DNA of 64,000 nt from Candidatus Gastranaerophilales bacterium. GTDB taxonomy: Bacteria > Cyanobacteriota > Vampirovibrionia > Gastranaerophilales > Gastranaerophilaceae. The notes under the pieces were generated by a model. The model did no database searches. It had not been told where the DNA came from and saw only the letters and a list, made by a program, of their open reading frames with translations. Location of the stretch: positions 1 through 64,000 of the forward strand of contig CALVBW010000031.1 in the NCBI GenBank assembly GCA_944325945.1, read 5' to 3'. A program made the position numbers and the translations under genes. Below are positions 16,527-23,981 of this stretch, one piece after another. Numbering within the stretch: position 1 is the stretch's first letter; each line of letters starts with the position of its first letter.

Positions 16527-16538
16527 ATTGATATTTTA
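16527..16538 (-). promoter_or_regulatory. -10 box 6 nt before the MmcQ-like ATG
   Basis: On the minus strand TAAAAT (16538-16533), then ATCAAT, then ATG at 16526. No extended TG and only a weak -35 (TTACCA at about 16-bp spacing). GGAG overlaps the hexamer region and is 14 nt from the ATG, too far for a normal ribosome site. Confidence 0.4.
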
Positions 16539-16559
16539 CTCCAAAATAATTCCTTGGTA

Positions 16560-16640
16560 ACTTTATCGGAGATTCTTCGCTTGTGCTCAGAATGACGAAT
16601 GTAGAGACCCTGAAACAAGTTCAGGGTGACATTTTTAACC
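16560..16640. repeat. R3-type dispersed repeats
   Basis: Contains 'GAGATTCTTCGCTTGTG' and 'CCTGAAACAAGTTCAGGGTG', the latter a palindrome CCTGAA/TTCAGG. Same family as 14383-14520. Confidence 0.6.
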
Positions 16641-16754
16641 ATTATTAATAAAATTTATCATACAAGTCCGATAATAAAGGTCTTGACATTAAAAGGAAGT
16701 TAATATAGATTAATTAAAGGCGGCTTTACACGTCTATTGACAACTAAATATGCA

Positions 16755-16935
16755 GGCATGTGGTACTCTGCCGAGCAAAACGATTAAGTATCGTTTTGCG
16801 AGAGGTGGTAGACACGCCTTTGCCGAAGGCAAACTGAAAAATATGGGCATGTGGTACTCTGCCGAGCAAAACGATTGAGTATCGTTTTGCGAGAGGTGGT
16901 AGACACGCCTTTGCCAAAGGCAAACTGAAAAATAT
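16755..16935 (+). repeat. Two 91-bp tandem units: truncated tRNA-Leu 5' copies with a palindrome in the D-arm
   Basis: Each unit repeats the first bases of the intact tRNA (GGCATGTGGT), then a 41-nt insertion (16765-16805 and 16856-16896), then the tRNA again (TGGTAGACACGC), and a spacer hairpin TTTGCC-n3-GGCAAA. The insertion has the stem GCAAAACGAT/ATCGTTTTGC with loop TAAGT or TGAGT, enclosed by CTCT/AGAG. The period is exactly 91 bp from 16755 to 16846 to 16937, where the true tRNA begins. The units differ at only two positions that I see. In the intact tRNA the four bases GGAA occupy the insertion site. Confidence 0.85.
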
Positions 16936-17014
16936 GGGCATGTGGTGGAATGGTAGACACGCTAGTCTTAGGAACTAGTGCTAACGCGTGGGAGTTCGAG
17001 TCTCTTCATGCCCA
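16936..17014 (+). tRNA. tRNA-Leu (anticodon TAG)
   Basis: Acceptor stem GGGCATG pairs with CATGCCC; the anticodon loop CTTAGGA gives TAG (reads CUA and related Leu codons). It has the long variable arm expected of a class II tRNA and T-arm GTTCGAGTC. CCA is not encoded; a T run follows directly and may terminate. TTGACA at 16683 with TATAGA 15 bp on is a possible promoter upstream of the tandem units, so those would be transcribed with the tRNA. Confidence 0.95.
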
Positions 17015-17167
17015 TTTTTTTAATTTTTTAAATATATAACACTTATTTCCTTATTTTAGGATTTTTTTATGATGTCTGCTGAATTTGTCATATAAATCCT
17101 TTTATTCTTGCCCGATGTATTTTTTCATGTAATAATCTAATCATGCGGAATTTTACTGAGGAAGGTT

Positions 17168-18997
17168 ATGGAATATAAATTAAATGATACTGTCTCTAAA
17201 GACGCTTTTCGCTACGGATATTTGATAAAAAAAATATATCCTTATATTAAACCTTTCTGGTTCAGAATTATTCTTAACCTTATAATTGCTGTACCGTTAG
17301 GACTTTTGGACGGCGTTGTCGCGCTTTCACTGCGCCCGTATATGGATCTTGTTATCAACGGTAATCCTTCCGTTACATACACGGTTATGGGGCATAATAT
17401 TCAGGTGCAATCAAGTTTCGCGGCGATAATTCCAATTGGTATTGTTCTTTTTGCAGCTTTTCAGGGAGTTTTGAAATATTTAAGCCATTATCTTACAGAT
17501 TGGCTCGGTCAAAGAATTTCCAACTCGCTTAAAGTCGATTTGTTTAAAAAATTAACCTCGCTTGATCCGCAGTTCTATGATATTAACTCTTCAGGAATTG
17601 TTTTAACAAGATTTTTAACGGATCCTGATACCGCTTCCAAAAATATTATTAATAACCTGCAGAGCTTTATTTCCACCGCTTTCGGTATTGTAGGGCTTGT
17701 TGCGGTATTATTGTATAACTCGTGGCAGCTTGCTATTGTCGGCGTAACTGTTATGGCGCTTGCGATTACACCTGTTACGTTTATCCGCAAAAAGATTAAA
17801 TCCGTCTCTAACGCCACTATGGTTGTCGGCGGTGATATGACTACAAACTTTAACGAAACCTTTGCCGGCAACAAAATCGTTGCAGCATATAATCTTCAAG
17901 AAGATCAGAATAAAAAATTTGAAAGTCAAATCCACAAACAGTTTGATCTGGCAATGTCTTTGACCAAACGCGTCGGCTGGATGTCGCCTATTATGTATTT
18001 TGTATGCTCTATCGGTATTGCACTTGTATTCTGGTACGGCACTCACTTAATTTTAACCGGCGCACTCACGGCAGGCAGCATGATGTCTTTTGTTACGTCG
18101 CTTCTGCTTTTGTATAAACCGGTTAAAAATTTAGGCAATACTCTCACCGGACTCCAGACAACTTTTGTTGCTATGGGACGTGTATTTGAGCTTTTTGATC
18201 TCGTGCCTTTCATCAAAGATAAACAAAATGCCCTTATACTACACGGGCTTAATAATGATATTAATTTTAATAACGTTTCATTTGAATATGAAGAGGGTGT
18301 TCCGGTTTTAAAAAATATTAATCTTCGTATTCAAAAAAATGAAACCATTGCACTTGTAGGCAACTCCGGAGGAGGCAAAAGCACTCTAGTAAACCTTATC
18401 CCGAGATTTTATGACGTAACGCATGGTGCTGTTGAATTTGACGGTGTTGACATAAGAAATTACACCCTCAAATCCCTCCGCAGCTGTATTTCATTTGTTT
18501 TTCAGGATAATTACCTGTTTTCGGGCACTATAAAAGACAATATTCTTATGGGAAATGAAAATGCATCTGACGAAGATATTGAAAAAGTTATAAAAATGGC
18601 CCACATTGATGAATTTATTTCAACACTTGAAAACGGGCTTGATACATACGTCGGCGAAAGAGGAACAACCCTTTCCGGAGGTCAAAGGCAGCGCGTTGCA
18701 ATTGCACGTGCAATGCTAAAAGATGCACCTATTGTAATTCTTGATGAAGCAACCTCCGCTCTGGATAATGAATCTGAAGCTATTGTACAAAAAGCGCTTG
18801 ACAATCTTATGCAGAATAAAACGGTTTTTGTCATTGCTCACAGATTATCAACCATAAAAAATGCCGACAGAATTGCCGTTATTAACGAAGGAGAACTGGC
18901 TGAGCTGGGAACTCATGACGAACTTTTGAAAATTAATAACGGAAAATACAAACACTTATACGAAATGCAATTTAAAACACAAGAGGAATTATGCTAA
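17168..18997 (+). CDS. msbA: MsbA-type ABC exporter (fused membrane and ATPase domains)
   Basis: 609 aa. Six transmembrane helices in residues 30-330 (for example 'FRIILNLIIAVPLGLLDGVV', 'LAIVGVTVMALAITPVTFI'), then a nucleotide-binding domain: Walker A 'GNSGGGKSTLV' near 397, Q-loop 'FVFQDNYLFSG', signature 'TTLSGGQRQRVAIARAML' near 500, Walker B 'IVILDEATSALD' near 521 and the switch His in 'VFVIAHRLSTI'. Half-transporter acting as homodimer; lipid A/glycolipid flipping is the likely role because lpxK and mlaD are also present, but drug export is possible. Shine-Dalgarno GAGGAAGG. The next gene overlaps its end by 7 bp. Confidence 0.85.
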   Translation: MEYKLNDTVSKDAFRYGYLIKKIYPYIKPFWFRIILNLIIAVPLGLLDGVVALSLRPYMDLVINGNPSVTYTVMGHNIQVQSSFAAIIPIGIVLFAAFQGVLKYLSHYLTDWLGQRISNSLKVDLFKKLTSLDPQFYDINSSGIVLTRFLTDPDTASKNIINNLQSFISTAFGIVGLVAVLLYNSWQLAIVGVTVMALAITPVTFIRKKIKSVSNATMVVGGDMTTNFNETFAGNKIVAAYNLQEDQNKKFESQIHKQFDLAMSLTKRVGWMSPIMYFVCSIGIALVFWYGTHLILTGALTAGSMMSFVTSLLLLYKPVKNLGNTLTGLQTTFVAMGRVFELFDLVPFIKDKQNALILHGLNNDINFNNVSFEYEEGVPVLKNINLRIQKNETIALVGNSGGGKSTLVNLIPRFYDVTHGAVEFDGVDIRNYTLKSLRSCISFVFQDNYLFSGTIKDNILMGNENASDEDIEKVIKMAHIDEFISTLENGLDTYVGERGTTLSGGQRQRVAIARAMLKDAPIVILDEATSALDNESEAIVQKALDNLMQNKTVFVIAHRLSTIKNADRIAVINEGELAELGTHDELLKINNGKYKHLYEMQFKTQEELC

Positions 18998-19326
18998 ATT
19001 TAATTATCAGAAAATGGATTGAACCCTATATGCTTTTGGAAACCGTTAAAGAACACGCACAAACCGAAGAATTTTCTTTTGACGGCTCTAATAAAGCTAT
19101 TTTAAAAGAACACTTTTTGAAACAATTGAGAGCGACAAAAGGTTTCGGACTTTACATGAAAAATGTGAATAAGTTCTACCTTTTTAACACTAATGACAAC
19201 ATTAAAGAACTTGTGACAAAACAGTTTGAATTAACAGACAACGACTATGAAGTTACGGAGGACGAACACAAACCTTTTGACATGGTCGATTCAGGCGAAG
19301 CTGAAGCGTCTATTATAACTTATTAA
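18991..19326 (+). CDS. Conserved-looking small protein of unknown function
   Basis: 111 aa, soluble, no motif recognised. It has 'FLKQLRATKGFGLYMKNVNKFYLFNTNDNIKELV' in the middle and an acidic tail. Its ATG lies inside the 3' end of the exporter gene with AGAGGAATT just upstream, so translation is coupled. The overlap suggests a partner or regulator of the exporter, but nothing in the sequence shows this. Confidence 0.6.
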   Translation: MLNLIIRKWIEPYMLLETVKEHAQTEEFSFDGSNKAILKEHFLKQLRATKGFGLYMKNVNKFYLFNTNDNIKELVTKQFELTDNDYEVTEDEHKPFDMVDSGEAEASIITY

Positions 19327-19360
19327 CATTTTGTTACAAAAAGGCAATTATTCCGTAAAA

Positions 19361-19388
19361 ATCCCCTTTATAAATATATAAAGGGGAT
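19361..19388 (+). promoter_or_regulatory. 12-bp hairpin covering the ribosome binding site of the CHAP-like gene
   Basis: ATCCCCTTTATA (19361-19372), loop AATA, TATAAAGGGGAT (19377-19388). The AGGGG Shine-Dalgarno (19382-19386) is wholly inside the 3' arm and the ATG is at 19392. No T run follows, so it is not a terminator. As drawn it would block ribosome access until unfolded. Confidence 0.7.
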
Positions 19389-19391
19389 AAA

Positions 19392-20159
19392 ATGAGTTTT
19401 TGGGGATTGAACAACTTTTATATGCCTGTAATGCCGTCATTTACGCCGACGACATCGTTATTTATGCCGTCAATACCTGAATTACCGGCATATAATCCTT
19501 TTATGAGCAATATGTTACCGCCTTTTCCGCCTTATGCAATTAATAATTATCTGCTCAATCCTTTTGGCGGTTTCAACGACACAAGCTTTTTTGCATATAA
19601 TCCTTTGAATATATTTTCACAGGGCTTAACTCAATATACCCCGCTTATGGATTTTTCACCAACACCGGCGGCGCCTTCCGATAATATTTTCGGATTTTTA
19701 AATTCACAATACGTAACAAATGATATTAAAACTAATATCGATGTTACAAAAAATTCCGCTAAACTGCCTGCTTTAACAACAGCTGGATATAACAGACAAA
19801 AAGGTGAAAAACTTGCAAGACTAATGGGTTCCAGATCAACCGACGGCGGATTTGACAATTACTGCGCAAGAAATGTAAAAGAAGCAATTGAAGATGCCGG
19901 ACTCGGCAGATATGAATCCGGACACGGCTATCAAATGGCAGATATTTTATCCCGAAATAAAAACTTCAAAGAAATTTCAGCTCAAAACTTAGATTTATCC
20001 ACACTTCCTGCAGGCTGTGTACTTGTATATGACCGCGGGGTTGCAGGTTACAGTTCACAATACGGTCACACTGAAATCACACTCGGCGACGGAACAGCCG
20101 GCAGCGGCGGTATTACACATAACATCAGACAAGGCGCAAGAGTGTTTGTACCAGTTTAG
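19392..20159 (+). CDS. CHAP-like (NlpC/P60-superfamily) peptidoglycan hydrolase candidate
   Basis: 255 aa. Residues 1-110 are low complexity, rich in Pro, Phe, Asn and Met (FMPSIPELPAYNPFMSNMLP), without a signal peptide. The C-terminal domain has a candidate catalytic Cys in 'FDNYCARNVKEAIEDAG' (near 155) and His in 'SSQYGHTEITLGDG' (near 220), the spacing and context of CHAP amidase/endopeptidases. It may cut cell-wall peptides, perhaps exported by a non-Sec route. The last 35 bp overlap the convergent coaE gene. Translation is probably restrained by the hairpin at 19361-19388. Confidence 0.6.
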   Translation: MSFWGLNNFYMPVMPSFTPTTSLFMPSIPELPAYNPFMSNMLPPFPPYAINNYLLNPFGGFNDTSFFAYNPLNIFSQGLTQYTPLMDFSPTPAAPSDNIFGFLNSQYVTNDIKTNIDVTKNSAKLPALTTAGYNRQKGEKLARLMGSRSTDGGFDNYCARNVKEAIEDAGLGRYESGHGYQMADILSRNKNFKEISAQNLDLSTLPAGCVLVYDRGVAGYSSQYGHTEITLGDGTAGSGGITHNIRQGARVFVPV

Positions 20160-20706
20160 AAACCTCATCAGACAAATTTTCAAAATCCCCCTCATTATTA
20201 ATTACAAAATCTGACTTTGCAGCTTTTTCCGATTCCGGCAATTGAGATGAAATTCTTTTTAGGGCATACTCTTTTGAATAACCGCTGCGCTTCATCAAAC
20301 GTTCAAGACGCACACTGTCAGGCGTTCTTATGAGTACAATTTTATCAAACAAATTTTCCATACCGCATTCAAACAAAAGCGGTATTGAGACAAAAACAAT
20401 GTTTTTGCCTTCATTTTCCGCAAAAAATTCATCTATTTTTTCACGAATCTGCGGATGGATAATACTGTTTAACTTTTCAAGCAGATTTTTATTGTTGAAA
20501 ACTATCTTGCCGAGCTTTTCACGCGAAATTTTACCGTTTTCCGAAATATCAAAATCTTTGAAAGCCTGAATGACTTCGGAATTATCATCCAGCAAATCGT
20601 GAGCCGCAATATCCGTATCCATGACTTTAAACCCGCTGTTTTCAAGCATTTTCTGAACAACGGTTTTACCTGATGCTATATTACCTGTGATTGCGACTTT
20701 AAGCAT
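20125..20706 (-). CDS. coaE: Dephospho-CoA kinase
   Basis: 193 aa, last step of coenzyme A synthesis (phosphorylates the 3'-OH of dephospho-CoA). P-loop 'VAITGNIASGKTVV' at residues 4-17, 'VMDTDIAAHDLL' (substrate Asp), 'IHPQIREKIDEF', 'FVSIPLLFECGMENLFDKIVLI' and the lid 'RLERLMKRSGYSKEYALKRI' are all present. Its start overlaps rluB by 8 bp; its 3' end overlaps the convergent CHAP-like gene by 35 bp, which puts about 11 codons in antisense conflict. Confidence 0.93.
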   Translation of the reverse strand: MLKVAITGNIASGKTVVQKMLENSGFKVMDTDIAAHDLLDDNSEVIQAFKDFDISENGKISREKLGKIVFNNKNLLEKLNSIIHPQIREKIDEFFAENEGKNIVFVSIPLLFECGMENLFDKIVLIRTPDSVRLERLMKRSGYSKEYALKRISSQLPESEKAAKSDFVINNEGDFENLSDEVSKLVQTLLRLV

Positions 20707-21427
20707 TATTTGAAATCCTGTTTAAAAAATTACGCAATTCTTTAATCTGACCGGGCTTAATCGGCTTAAATTCACCGCGTTTCAATCCGTCAAGCTGAAT
20801 TGTTGCATGCTGAATACGTTTCAGGGATTTTACCTCATATCCGAAATACTCAATCATCTTGCGGATTTGCCTGTTCATTCCCTGATAAAGCACAATCTGC
20901 ATAGTTGTATGTTTACTGTCCAGTTCAAGCACCGTAACATCCGCATAAGCAACTTTGCCCGGTTCAATTTCAATCCCTGAGGCCATCTTTTCAAATTCAT
21001 GAGGATGCATTTGGCTGTCAACCGTAACCAGATAGACTTTCGGCACCTTGACGGACGGATGGGTCAATTCATTAATCAAATCGCCGTCATTTGTAAGAAT
21101 TAAAAGCCCCGTTGAATCCTTATCAAGCCTTCCCACGGGTTTTAGATTATACATACTCTCAGGCAAAAGGTCATAGATTGTTTTTCTGCCTTTTTCGTCG
21201 TCAGAAGTCGTAATATAACCGGCGGGTTTATAGAACCTGTAATATTCGTGTTTAACCGGACGGATAAGCTTGCCGTCAATAACCACTTTATCTTTATCTT
21301 CAACGGAAAAACCGAGTTCCGTAACCTTTTTGCCGTTCACAAAAACTTTGCCGCCTTCAATAAGCTCATCAGCTTTTCTTCTGGAACAAAGCCCCGAGGA
21401 CGCTATAAATTTATTCAAACGGGTCAT
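20699..21427 (-). CDS. rluB: RluB/RsuA-family pseudouridine synthase
   Basis: 242 aa. N-terminal S4 domain 'RLNKFIASSGLCSRRKADELIEGGKVFVNGK' (2-35), then the catalytic domain with 'KPVGRLDKDSTGLLILTNDGDL' (catalytic Asp in GRLD-x-D-S/T-G) and 'GMNRQIRKMIEYFGYEVKSLKRI'. It modifies uridine in 16S or 23S rRNA; the exact position cannot be read from sequence. Middle gene of a three-gene operon with a thioesterase (4-bp overlap) and coaE (8-bp overlap). Confidence 0.9.
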   Translation of the reverse strand: MTRLNKFIASSGLCSRRKADELIEGGKVFVNGKKVTELGFSVEDKDKVVIDGKLIRPVKHEYYRFYKPAGYITTSDDEKGRKTIYDLLPESMYNLKPVGRLDKDSTGLLILTNDGDLINELTHPSVKVPKVYLVTVDSQMHPHEFEKMASGIEIEPGKVAYADVTVLELDSKHTTMQIVLYQGMNRQIRKMIEYFGYEVKSLKRIQHATIQLDGLKRGEFKPIKPGQIKELRNFLNRISNNA

Positions 21428-21831
21428 ACCAGCGCCCTTTCAAAAATTTCGGAAAGCGGAGAGGGCATTTTACGGTACAATTTACCGTCCTCATGAATTG
21501 CAACCACATCAACCGATGCATCAATAAACACTTTTCCTGTCTCTTTTGATAACACCTGCTGTTTGAAAGTTACGCAAAAACCGTTGAACTTTTCAATTTT
21601 AGTTGTAATAACCACATCATCGTTAAGCCTTGCGGAAGCTTTGTAGCGGACATTTATATTAGTCACGGGCAAAAGAATATCGTTATTTTTTAAATCAATG
21701 AGATTATTGCCGGTTTTTTCACACCACATGACTCTTCCCATCTCAAGCCATCTTAAATATGCCCCATGCCATACAACACCGTAAGCATCAGTATCCGCAT
21801 AATAAACTTTTTGTTCAAATTTATGTTCCAT
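21424..21831 (-). CDS. YbgC/4-hydroxybenzoyl-CoA-type thioesterase
   Basis: 135 aa hotdog-fold protein. The start 'QKVYYADTDAYGVVWHGAYLRWLEMGRVMW' has the family pattern, with Asp in YxDTDxxGVVxH as the catalytic residue. The remaining strands 'NINVRYKASARLNDDVVITTKI' fit. Acyl-CoA hydrolase activity is expected; substrate unknown. First gene of the operon with rluB and coaE. Its ATG is preceded by TG-T-TATAAT and 6 nt, with no Shine-Dalgarno. Confidence 0.85.
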   Translation of the reverse strand: MEHKFEQKVYYADTDAYGVVWHGAYLRWLEMGRVMWCEKTGNNLIDLKNNDILLPVTNINVRYKASARLNDDVVITTKIEKFNGFCVTFKQQVLSKETGKVFIDASVDVVAIHEDGKLYRKMPSPLSEIFERALV

Positions 21832-21846
21832 AAATTAATTATAACA
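21832..21846 (-). promoter_or_regulatory. Extended -10 promoter, leaderless start of the thioesterase operon
   Basis: Minus strand TG-T-TATAAT (21846-21838), then TAATTT, then ATG at 21831. The spacing is identical to that of the other leaderless candidates. Confidence 0.55.
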
Positions 21847-21922
21847 TAAAATCGGGTAAGGACGGCAATGTAAATTTTCGGGTAAATAATATAATAATTA
21901 ATAAAAAGAAAGGAGAGAACTT

Positions 21923-22078
21923 ATGCGATTCAGATGTTTGGTATGCGGATGGATATATGATGACAAAAAAGAAGGACGCGATTTTGACGATTTGCCGGCA
22001 GATTGGGTTTGTCCCGTGTGTCATGCCGGTCATGATAATTTTGAATTGATAGATGATGCCTGCGAAGGAGAATACTAA
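21923..22078 (+). CDS. Rubredoxin
   Basis: 51 aa. Two iron-binding pairs: 'RCLVCGWIYDD' near the start and 'WVCPVCHAGHDNFE' about 25 residues later, ligating one Fe(Cys)4. Length and spacing match rubredoxin exactly, and the acidic middle (DDLPADW) is typical. It is a one-electron carrier, in anaerobes often serving peroxide or superoxide reductases, none of which are adjacent. Strong Shine-Dalgarno (AAAGGAGAG) before the ATG. Followed by a two-way terminator shared with the convergent tRNA-Val. Confidence 0.92.
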   Translation: MRFRCLVCGWIYDDKKEGRDFDDLPADWVCPVCHAGHDNFELIDDACEGEY

Positions 22079-22092
22079 ATAATTAAACAAAT

Positions 22093-22123
22093 AAAAAATC
22101 CACATTAATAATGTGGATTTTTT
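22093..22123. terminator. Bidirectional intrinsic terminator between rubredoxin and tRNA-Val
   Basis: AAAAAATCCACATTA and TAATGTGGATTTTTT are perfect 15-nt complements separated by one base, with A/T runs at both ends, so it works for both converging transcripts. Confidence 0.85.
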
Positions 22124-22124
22124 A

Positions 22125-22200
22125 TGGTGGGCGTTGAGGGACTTGAACCCCCGACCCTCTCCTTGTAAGGGAGACGCTCTACCAACTGAGCTAAACGCCC
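22125..22200 (-). tRNA. tRNA-Val (anticodon TAC)
   Basis: Minus strand: GGGCGTT acceptor stem paired with AACGCCC, A discriminator, encoded CCA; D-arm GCTCAGTTGGTAGAGC; anticodon loop CTTACAA (TAC); T-arm GGGTTCAAGTCCC. 76 nt. Confidence 0.97.
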
Positions 22201-22360
22201 TTCGCTTTTTTAAAAAAGCTTGGCAAAATATTTTAAAGGGTATTACGGTAAAATCACCCGCAGAAATAATGTTAGCAACAACAAAAATGTTTGTCAATAT
22301 TTTTTTGAAACATTTCCAATAAAATTTCGTCGAAATAAATTGAGAGAGAGGATAAGGAAG

Positions 22361-23296
22361 ATGAATGAGACTTTATTTAAGGATTTGCAATATACAATAG
22401 AACAGGAAGAACGCGAAGAAGAAGATTTATTGGAGGAGAATCCGAAAACTTTTAACTCAATTTCACACGACAATGACATATTACAGATGTATCTAAAAGA
22501 TATCGGAAAGATAAAACTTTTATCCGGTAAACAGGAGTATGAACTCGGCAGAGAGATTAAAGAGAACAAATCCGAAATAGCAAAACGCAAACTTATACAG
22601 GCGAATTTACGACTGGTAGTTAGCATAGCAAAAAAATATATCGGTCAGGGGGTATTATTTATGGATCTTGTACAGGAAGGCTCGCTCGGACTGATTAAAG
22701 CAGCAGAGAAATTCGATTATTCCAAAAACTTCAAATTTTCAACATATGCGACCTGGTGGATAAAACAGACCATAATCCGTGCGATTTCCAACAATTCGCG
22801 GACAATAAGGATTCCCGTACATATGGCGGACAAAATCCGGAAGTACAAAAAACTTTATACCCACATGTCAATTACACTCGGAAAAGAGCCGACAGATAAA
22901 GAAATAGCCGAAAAAATGGGGATTACGCTAAAAAAATTAACCGCAATAAAAAAAGCAATAATAAAAGAACCGATAAGCCTTGAAACACCCGTAACAGACG
23001 ACTTGAATGTAGGGGACTATGTAGAAGATAAAAGCTACAATTCACCGGAGATACAAACCCGCAACAACATGATAAAAGGCAGTATTGACAATCTGCTTGC
23101 GAGTTTAAGCGAACGGGAACGGAAGATTATCTCATGCCGTTTCGGTATAAACGGAGAAAAAACCAAAACACTGGAACAGCTTGGCGAAATTATGGGGTAC
23201 TCCAAAGAACGCATAAGACAGCTTGAGGACGGTGCTTTGCGTAAAATCCGCGAAAAAGAAGAGTTCCGACATTTCAGAGATTTTATAGAAGATTAA
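22361..23296 (+). CDS. RNA polymerase sigma-70 family factor (RpoD-like, no region 1.1)
   Basis: 311 aa. Region 1.2 '[24 protein letters not shown]'; region 2 '[36 protein letters not shown]' with the core-binding and -10 helices '[16 protein letters not shown]'; region 3 '[15 protein letters not shown]'; region 4 '[24 protein letters not shown]' (HTH for the -35). Region 1.1 is replaced by a short acidic stretch, as in group 2 factors, though it could be the principal factor of this small genome. I use the ATG at 22361 (Shine-Dalgarno GGATAAGGAAG), not an upstream frame extension that overlaps the tRNA leader. Confidence 0.88.
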   Translation: MNETLFKDLQYTIEQEEREEEDLLEENPKTFNSISHDNDILQMYLKDIGKIKLLSGKQEYELGREIKENKSEIAKRKLIQANLRLVVSIAKKYIGQGVLFMDLVQEGSLGLIKAAEKFDYSKNFKFSTYATWWIKQTIIRAISNNSRTIRIPVHMADKIRKYKKLYTHMSITLGKEPTDKEIAEKMGITLKKLTAIKKAIIKEPISLETPVTDDLNVGDYVEDKSYNSPEIQTRNNMIKGSIDNLLASLSERERKIISCRFGINGEKTKTLEQLGEIMGYSKERIRQLEDGALRKIREKEEFRHFRDFIED

Positions 23297-23545
23297 AACC
23301 ATATTGAGAATTAAAATTTTCACAGTCATTGCGAACAACAGGATGGGCAGTGCGGGATGATACAGATATCTCCCCTTTGAGAAGAGTATGCAGGTTGTGC
23401 TTTCGGCTAAACGGGAAAATGTTGGGGTAGAAACCCCAACCTACGTTCTAAAATAGTGGTCTTATATAGGGCACTTGACGAGATGAAATGTTTATCCTAA
23501 ACTAAGAAAGCACAATCGTGTTGATAATTGAATATCACATAGCAT
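23297..23545. repeat. Intergenic stretch with short dispersed palindromes
   Basis: Holds 'GTCATTGCGAAC', 'CAGGATGG' and the perfect hairpin GTTGGGGT-AGAA-ACCCCAAC (23421-23440), all of types commonly dispersed in bacterial intergenic DNA. I see no gene and no tRNA. Confidence 0.5.
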
Positions 23546-23834
23546 GATTTTTGTAAAACTTTTTTACAAAAATCTGATAGGCACACCAACAACCTATATG
23601 TTGTCGTGCCGACTGAAAACCGAATAGGTTCTCCAAAACCGGATGGTTACAGTTTTTTTGTAAAACTTTTTTTACAAAAATCTGATAGGCATACCAACAA
23701 CCAATATGTTGTCGTGCCGACTGAAAACCGAACAGGTTCTCCAAAACCGGAAGGTTACAGTTTTTTTGTAAAACTTTTTTTACAAAAACCGTAAAAGGCA
23801 ACGAACAACCTATATGTTGTCGTGCCTCAGGCAC
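23546..23834 (+). repeat. Tandem 107/108-bp palindrome-rich units upstream of tRNA-Pro
   Basis: Corresponding points (the G of GTAAAAC) lie at 23553, 23660, 23768 and again at 23954. Each unit carries an AT hairpin (TTTTTGTAAA/TTTACAAAAA), a hairpin GGCAC...ACAAC/GTTGTCGTGCC, and AACC-GAATA-GGTT. The third unit diverges after the AT hairpin and ends in GTGCC-TCA-GGCAC immediately before the truncated tRNA copy. No protein gene is supported. Confidence 0.8.
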
Positions 23835-23981
23835 CGGGATGTGGCACTCTGCCGAACAAACGATTAAGTATCGTTTGTGAGAGGTTGGTAGCGCACCCCA
23901 TAACATTGAAAACCGAATAGGTTGACCAACAACCAATATGTTACAGTTTTTTTGTAAAACTTTTTTTACAAAAAAAGTTTT
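23835..23981 (+). repeat. Truncated tRNA-Pro 5' copy with the same D-arm palindrome, plus partial repeat unit
   Basis: CGGGATGTGGC (23835-23845) and TTGGTAGCGCACC (23885-23897) copy the intact tRNA-Pro, but between them is a 39-nt insertion (23846-23884) instead of GCAGC. The insertion begins ACTCTGCCGA and ends GAGAGG like that at tRNA-Leu; its stem is ACAAACGAT/ATCGTTTGT with the same TAAGT loop. A partial repeat unit with the AT hairpin follows up to the tRNA. Confidence 0.85.

Noticed and set aside
16744-16760. Two additional functional tRNA-Leu genes
   Set aside because: The copies lack anticodon arm, T-arm and 3' acceptor strand; they cannot fold as tRNAs.
16744-16941. 65-codon minus-strand frame across the tRNA-Leu tandem units
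   Set aside because: It only translates the 91-bp repeats antisense; no ribosome site and no protein-like composition.
19361-19388. Terminator of the exporter operon
   Set aside because: No T run follows and the 3' arm is the ribosome site of the next gene.
22220-22360. N-terminal extension of the sigma factor as region 1.1
   Set aside because: The extension reads through tRNA-Val leader DNA and is Lys/Arg/Asn-rich, unlike acidic region 1.1; a strong ribosome site precedes 22361.
23546-23981. CRISPR array
   Set aside because: Repeat units are about 107 bp and contiguous, without spacers of constant length; no cas genes.
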